A stretch of 64,000 nucleotides of DNA from Lottia gigantea (lineage: Eukaryota; Mollusca; Gastropoda; Lottiidae): assembly GCF_000327385.1 (NCBI RefSeq), contig NW_008709889.1:342306-406305 (forward strand), read 5' to 3'. This document shows positions 61,901 through 64,000 of this stretch, piece after piece; within the stretch, counting starts at the first letter, position 1; each line of letters starts with the position of its first letter. The position numbers were made by a program, and so were the translations under genes. The notes below the pieces were generated by a model. The model ran no database searches. It had not been told where the DNA came from and was given only the letters and a program-made list of their open reading frames with translations.

Positions 61901-63183
61901 TGTTAAAATCTGTCAAGAATTGTGCCTTCTACAGTGTTTACAAGCTAAAAATTGAACGCATTTTCAAGAACAAGGGCAATAACTCATCCTATATTTTTTT
62001 GATTCATCTGATTTTCAATAGGGTTCATCCTTGGGTGATTACGAACACTCACACCAAGTTTCGCCAAAATCCGTCGAGAATTGTGCCTTCTAGAGTGTTT
62101 ACGAGTGTTTCAAGAACAAGGGCAATAACTCGTACAAAATATTTTTCGATTTTTCTGATTTTCAATAGGATTCATCCATTTCATGTGGGCTTATACAAAT
62201 GGAATGGCATTTGATTTTATTTTGCAAGCAAAATGGTATACAACTGGATTTGTACAAAGTTTCAAGCTTAATTCTAACACAAAGACAAGAATTGGTCTTA
62301 CCCTATGTTTTGTAACAAATACCATAGTGGAATAAATATTCGGCATTTCAAATCTGAAAGAATAAAGTTGTGGCTTGAATTATCAATACTAGTTAGATCT
62401 AGTACTGTAATTTCAAATTAATTCAGCCTTTATCTCAAATCAGATTGATATTGAAAGAGCAACTACAGAATGCAAAATAGTTTGCTCTGTCGAAAATAAT
62501 AAATTTACAAGAAAAGGTAATTGCAATATATGACCATTAACTGATGTGTATGATTTACAGAGTTTTTTGAGAAGATACAGATGACCTACCTGCGGAAGCT
62601 AACCCCATTCTCTGGTTCCAGTGTCCAGACAGAGACATGGCTACAGGAACCATGACAACCATGAGTTGTAAAAACTTCCCCATTTTTAGTTTTATAATGC
62701 AACATACAATGAATTGGATTAGAATGCCGCATGGTGTGGAGCAACTGGAATATATAAAATCAGTTTTATTTGAAATGATTAGATGAATTGATAACAAATA
62801 GTGGTCATATAACTAATTGGATAAGTGTTTAAAGATTACAACTCTTAAGAATATCTAGGTCGTAATTTTTTAGTAAGGGGGTACATTTTTCACAAACAAT
62901 AAACTACATATGAACAACTATGAACTTTCATGTTGGATATCTTTGACAGAAATAAAGAAATTTGACAATATGATCATAAACAATTTAATTGAAAATATAA
63001 TTTAATAAATTGATCTAATTCCATCTATACCTGTGGTCCATGGCTTAAAGTGATACTGTAGTCAAATTTCTCTGGTTCTTCTAGAATTTGTTCAATTTCT
63101 TCTTGTACCTTGGGCCAAGGTTTCAATTTGTCCCAACGGTTGGAATTTGCTGGGGAATAACTTGATTCTTTGGTCAATCTCAT
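22141..63183 (-). CDS. Giant WD-repeat/HEAT protein, WDR87/WDR97-like, 64 coding exons
   Basis: All 64 exons join in consistent phase to a 7125-nt CDS (2374 residues). The start at 63183 has an in-frame TAG 15 bases upstream. The layout is an N-terminal WD40 beta-propeller region (about residues 50-690), a charged linker, HEAT/ARM-like helices (about 1067-1234), an acidic/basic region, an exon-encoded helical repeat array (1648-1909), and a Ser/Lys-rich C-terminus. The exon with DGSVRFFSP following SSRILASTE, and the linkers between blades, resemble the WDR87/WDR97 group, whose members are linked to cilia and sperm flagella. That role is inferred, and I cannot decide between the two paralogues. 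Exons are short (mean about 111 nt); introns carry many tandem repeats. Donors are GT except after exon 23 (GC). The exact orthologue is uncertain; the gene model is well supported. Confidence 0.85.
22625..22794. mobile_element. MITE family copy E (3' fragment)
   Basis: Contains 'agggcaataactcatagtaa' and ends in atgtgggcatat (about 22783-22794), like the other copies. The left end is missing. It lies in the last intron of the giant gene. Confidence 0.6.
23885..24200 (-). repeat. Dispersed repeat, copy 2
   Basis: Inverted relative of the copy at about 45010-45375. Both carry a segment reading cattatac-like flanks, 'ttggtgtatagttttca', and 'ttttaaaagggtt...attaaaaac' in the same order when one is reverse-complemented. 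It lies in intron 61. Confidence 0.5.
26280..36289 (-). CDS. Symmetric phase-0 exons 43-57, including a five-exon helical repeat array
   Basis: Exons: 36227-36289, 35985-36062, 35199-35261, 34576-34653, 34214-34282, 32994-33167, 31189-31335, 30671-30790, 30214-30399, 29699-29857, 29398-29460, 27256-27312, 26982-27044, 26684-26755, 26280-26324. Every exon starts and ends in phase 0. Exons 48-52 encode one repeat of 40-62 residues: a start like EEAKLKQML, a variable middle, and an end like YEILKEMLKKYEMxxET. This pattern predicts coiled-coil or helical-hairpin modules. Exons 53-56 are shorter relatives beginning DVELM, EYLSQ, DVEFM and ERELI. Exon 57 has an alternative donor three codons' worth of ambiguity away; GTACTT was chosen because it keeps phase. 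Confidence 0.8.
27495..28950. repeat. 45-bp minisatellite in intron 53
   Basis: The unit is ctccttccacctagctctaa, then acttttacttacatacaag, then attgag. It is repeated about 32 times, with shorter units toward the right end. Because 45 is a multiple of three and the unit lacks stops in one frame per strand, it stays open for hundreds of codons on both strands. That is a by-product of the repeat, not a gene. Confidence 0.95.
31383..32658. mobile_element. MITE family copy B with expanded internal tandem units
   Basis: Left end atatgcccac (31383-31392) and right end gtgggcgtat (32649-32658). The interior holds about six to seven tandem copies of a roughly 165-bp unit containing 'caagggcaataactcaaaaa', 'atcacaccaagtttcatcag' and 'ctgtagcttcaatcctgctc' (31445-32510). 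The usual gacgga run and gggcgac box precede the end. It lies in intron 48 of the giant gene. Confidence 0.8.
33441..33907. mobile_element. Foldback element with nested inverted segments
   Basis: Arms of about 150 bp (33441-33595 and 33686-33833) are inverted copies: cgactggtgtgtctctctta against its mirror, and ccaccagggtggttat against ataaccaccctggtgg. The loop is about 90 bp. A second inverted pair links the loop segment 33659-33696 (gattggctatgcgaccagtt) with 33869-33907. No coding sequence. It lies in intron 47 of the giant gene. Confidence 0.75.
35407..35969. mobile_element. MITE family copy C
   Basis: Starts with ttgccaggcaaggtaat and atacgcccac (35407-35416) and ends gtgggcatat (35960-35969). 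The interior has cttcagtcatacacttcttt and 'aagggcaataactcatact'. It shares its left 100 bases with copy D, so the two form one subfamily. It sits in intron 44, ending 15 bases from exon 44. Confidence 0.8.
36066..36150. repeat. (TAGAA)17 microsatellite at the exon 44 acceptor
   Basis: Seventeen perfect pentamers. On the gene's strand it reads (TTCTA)n and runs straight into the acceptor TATAG before exon 44 (first coding base 36062). Confidence 0.97.
36298..36690. repeat. 26-bp minisatellite next to the exon 43 acceptor
   Basis: About 15 nearly identical copies of ataaaagtatattgagatag plus tcagtt. On the coding strand each unit contains ACTGACT and TACTTTTAT, resembling a branch point and pyrimidine-rich stretch. 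The array stops about 10 bases before the acceptor of exon 43. Confidence 0.95.
37027..43001 (-). CDS. HEAT/ARM-like and charged exons 32-42 of the giant gene
   Basis: Exons: 42865-43001, 42443-42648, 42012-42183, 41607-41732, 41228-41341, 40029-40272, 39500-39734, 39060-39137, 38688-38770, 37339-37380, 37027-37118. Exons 33-35 encode amphipathic helices in a HEAT/ARM pattern: ILTTLINLLASPDAEIVAHA, NPEIVKTTLELIRVLELRN, MTAVLPILLSDN and LQTEAMLLVNTLAGVN. This suggests a protein-binding scaffold. Exon 37 is rich in Arg/Lys then Glu/Asp. Exon 38 is Ser/Tyr-rich (YYSPSLDSYSDVGFSDDYE). Exons 40-41 are strongly basic (ARKKRKLKLPKN), possibly a nuclear-import-like or nucleic-acid/tubulin-binding patch. 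Confidence 0.8.
37760..38400. other. Compositionally distinct patch in intron 40
   Basis: Higher in GC than its surroundings. The minus strand has short coding-like stretches such as VNDAILEDELEEHGKTNRV and KKFAKCRHLSCQLR, in different frames. No splice sites tie it to the giant gene. Possibly an old insertion; unrecognised. Confidence 0.3.
39222..39350. repeat. 21-bp tandem repeat in intron 38
   Basis: About five to six copies of aaggcaaatcaagctaagaat, diverging to the right. Confidence 0.9.
40480..41125. mobile_element. Degraded MITE family copy H
   Basis: Several 'caagggcaaaaactcata'-like segments, a 'gacagacagacgg' run, and an end reading ataagcccacattaatgtg, a decayed version of the family hairpin. 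Left end unclear. In intron 36. Confidence 0.5.
43186..51342 (-). CDS. Linker exons 23-31 of the giant gene
   Basis: Exons: 51276-51342, 51011-51060, 50475-50701, 45970-46059, 45521-45655, 44234-44344, 43872-43957, 43483-43578, 43186-43336. They encode a hydrophilic linker with WFDPKNLPTFPTDIF (exon 25), PWERELLKKDPIIAPDG (28), APEHDPRFLPDGWFDKKEE (30) and a Lys-rich run ending KKTKVKKQKEKQKK (31). No catalytic motif is visible. Exon 23 ends in GAG followed by GCAAGT, a GC donor. Intron 25 is the longest (50474-46060) and is full of repeats. Confidence 0.8.
45010..45375 (+). repeat. Dispersed repeat, copy 3
   Basis: Starts near cttaaaggggcagtttgc and contains 'ttggtgtatagttttcata'. It is the plus-orientation relative of the copies at about 23885-24200 and 11018-11200. 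In intron 27. Confidence 0.5.
46450..46790. mobile_element. Degraded MITE family copy I
   Basis: Contains 'aagggcaataactcataca', 'ttcatccttggttgtta' and a (gaca)n run, in the same order as in other copies. Termini not clear. In intron 25. Confidence 0.5.
47735..48790. repeat. Roughly 20-bp minisatellite in intron 25
   Basis: Units alternate between cccatcatatatctaaatct and cccagcatgtatctaagtct, with an occasional extra 'tccagtat'. About 50 copies. Groups of units recur in the same order near 48200-48480, so larger blocks were also duplicated. Confidence 0.95.
49650..49965. repeat. Imperfect foldback repeat in intron 25
   Basis: ggccctgttaaatgaggatt (from about 49699) is mirrored by aatccccatttaacagggc (near 49886-49905). 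Weaker complementarity continues outward on both sides for about 50 bases. Resembles a small MITE. No coding sequence. Confidence 0.55.
50230..50404. mobile_element. MITE family copy F (internally deleted)
   Basis: Contains atcggatgaaaactgtagtc and 'caagggcaataactctgaaa' and ends ccatgtgggcgtat (50391-50404). The (gacg)n part is missing. It lies about 70 bases before exon 25's end, in intron 25. Confidence 0.65.
51360..52235. repeat. 56-bp minisatellite with a 168-bp higher-order period, intron 22
   Basis: The unit is gaaaataacaattacaccaa, then taaagtaacaataacatctg, then aagtaacaataactca. A variant with acacatgaagtaaaaataac and acaacaa recurs about every third unit (near 51484, 51650, 51818 and 51986). 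Confidence 0.93.
52470..63183 (-). CDS. WD40 propeller exons 1-22 of the giant gene
   Basis: Exons: 63031-63183, 62590-62744, 62302-62353, 61398-61504, 59363-59444, 59099-59155, 58864-58947, 58453-58505, 58184-58241, 57827-57890, 57619-57707, 57376-57483, 57006-57104, 56589-56663, 56287-56353, 55968-56068, 55800-55862, 55312-55530, 55108-55184, 54636-54735, 52739-52807, 52470-52585. Blade signatures include HSNPIHCMLHY and HVSVWTLEPE (exon 2), DEVIAGGRGGIDRWRV (5), ILTGSADGSVM joined to VWNGVVF (9-10), VVSSYDGTVYVWRMD (11), FISGGSDYVLKFWGFF (18) and CTASRDGLVK joined to IWDSDNE (21-22). This is enough for two seven-bladed propellers, though blade counting by eye is approximate. Confidence 0.85.
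52904..54457 (-). mobile_element. Tc1/mariner-like transposon (DD34E), inactive
   Basis: Inverted ends read TATATAAACTAGTGTCC followed by AAAAGAAACGA on each side; the exact TA boundary is blurred by the TATATA at both ends. The transposase runs on the minus strand from about 54174 to 53167. It has an N-terminal helix-turn-helix with the RPRSGRP hook, then catalytic Asp in MFSDESRF, Asp in QHDNARPH and Glu in DMNPIEHLW. The last two are separated by 34 residues. Length matches the usual 330-345 residues. Single-base frame changes near 53965, 53525 and 53320 break it. It sits in intron 20 of the giant gene, on the same strand. Confidence 0.92.
59445..60268. repeat. 22-bp minisatellite made of copies of the exon 5 splice acceptor
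   Basis: The unit on the plus strand is ttattataaactaaa plus ctgaaaa. On the gene's strand this is TTTTCAG followed by TTTAGTTTATAATAA: the actual acceptor plus the first 15 coding bases of exon 5 (first base 59444). About 37 copies follow, with actaga, acaaga and actaaa variants. Confidence 0.95.
60270..61375. repeat. 45-bp minisatellite in intron 4
   Basis: The unit is gatcattgtaaactagacct, then aaaatttctattaaactaaa, then ctaga. About 24 copies. It abuts the 22-bp array, and both share the 'aaactaga' word, so one may have arisen from the other. Confidence 0.95.
61541..62194. mobile_element. MITE family copy D
   Basis: Starts tttgccaggcaaggtaat and atacgcccac (61541-61550) and ends catgtgggcttat (near 62194). 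The interior repeats 'caagggcaataactca' three times. Same subfamily as copy C. In intron 3. Confidence 0.75.
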
Positions 63184-64000
63184 GTTTCTTTCTATTATCT
63201 AACCATCAATTCTTTTGACACTAAAAGTAACTAATGAAGAAAAGAAAGTTGTAGACCCATAAACTGTTTCTTATATTGTGTGAAACATTGTGTAAAATAA
63301 TTGTAACGACAGGTTTCAAGTTTTATTGTAAATATTTCTAAATTGCTTTACAACTGATGTATTGTGTCTGCAAACCTTTATGTTGAGGATGGCAGAAGTA
63401 ANNNNNNNNNNNNNNNNNNNNNNNNNNNNNNNNNNNNNNNNNNNNNNNNNNNNNNNNNNNNNNNNNNNNNNNNNNNNNNNNNNNNNNNNNNNNNNNNNNN
63501 NNNNNNNNNNNNNNNNNNNNNNNNNNNNNNNNNNNNNNNNNNNNNNNNNNNNNNNNNNNNNNNNNNNNAGGTTTGCACTTAAGTGTTTACTTAAACATCA
63601 TGGGACATGATCATGGGTTCCGAAGCACCTTAAAATAAACAGATTTCCAGAAATTTCAACTCAACTCAACTGTTTTGACAACTTTTCCTTTGCCCCATTA
63701 GCCTTCTTAGATTTAATGCATTACCGATATTGATGATGTATGGCAACGTATAAGGTAAAAACTTCAACTGAAGAAAAAAAAAATCACTTGGTTTCAATAA
63801 AAATTGTAATCCTTCTTTTAATCGTCTATGGGAGTTTTTGCTCATCAATTTTGAAGAATGAAATTCTCCCGCAGTATGACGTCACAATAAAGATAATCCG
63901 AAATTATTCAATGTCGCATAAATCAATAAAACGAAAAAATTATTATGGAAGAGTAGGCTTCATTGTGATTGCGTCTTCCTAAAAGAGTTTATTTTCCAAT
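63184..64000. other. Upstream flank of the giant gene, with an assembly gap
   Basis: Presumed promoter and 5' UTR side. N run at 63402-63568. No TATA box, exon or repeat could be supported; short ORFs to the right of the gap have no recognisable product. Confidence 0.4.

Noticed and set aside
63362-63610. Open frames across the second N run
   Set aside because: Same reason; no real codons support them.
63740-63982. 80-codon plus-strand frame with a hydrophobic stretch, a possible divergent gene
   Set aside because: No start context, splice site or familiar motif; AT-rich chance frame next to a gap.

Overview
The window is eukaryotic and AT-rich, with short exons, GT-AG introns and dense repeats. 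The repeat content (a Ty3/Gypsy element, a LINE tail, a Penelope-like remnant, a Tc1-like transposon, and MITEs carrying the 'caagggcaataactc' motif with a gtgggcgtat tail) looks like a lophotrochozoan, probably a mollusc. That assignment is an inference from style, not from a species-diagnostic marker.

Layout. 1-1.4 kb: the 3' part of a Ty3/Gypsy element with a likely 3' LTR. 1.5-3.5 kb: a small hairpin element and a 1.8-kb element with long terminal inverted repeats. 5.3-5.6 kb: a decayed rhodopsin-like GPCR fragment. 6.4-8.45 kb (minus): a small secreted alpha/beta-hydrolase-like gene with an in-frame stop just after the nucleophile elbow. 8.8-9.2 kb: short coding-like relics. 9.2-12.3 kb: repeat-rich DNA without a recognised gene. 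13.1-18.8 kb (minus): an unrecognised multi-exon gene with phase-1 exons; its introns hold a 2.6-kb 40-bp minisatellite and a Penelope-like remnant, and its 5' end is lost in an assembly gap at 19056-19320. 19.3-22 kb: intergenic, with a LINE tail.

22.1-63.2 kb (minus) is one very large gene. I could assemble 64 coding exons by hand. Every exon phase matches, and the summed CDS is 7125 nt (2374 residues plus stop). The product is a WD-repeat protein of the WDR87/WDR97 type: about 700 N-terminal residues of beta-propeller, a charged linker, a HEAT/ARM-like patch, a tandem array of exon-encoded helical repeats, and a basic C-terminal region. Relatives are linked to cilia and flagella. This role is inferred from family resemblance only.

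The introns of this gene are the most unusual part. They contain at least nine unrelated tandem arrays, several MITE copies, a foldback element and a Tc1-like transposon. One array, a 22-bp unit beside exon 5, repeats the exon's own splice acceptor together with its first 15 bases, giving dozens of decoy acceptors. A (TTCTA)17 microsatellite forms the acceptor tract of exon 44. Fifteen consecutive exons (43-57) are phase-0 at both ends, and five of them encode the same helical repeat. I found no CRISPR array, rRNA or tRNA.
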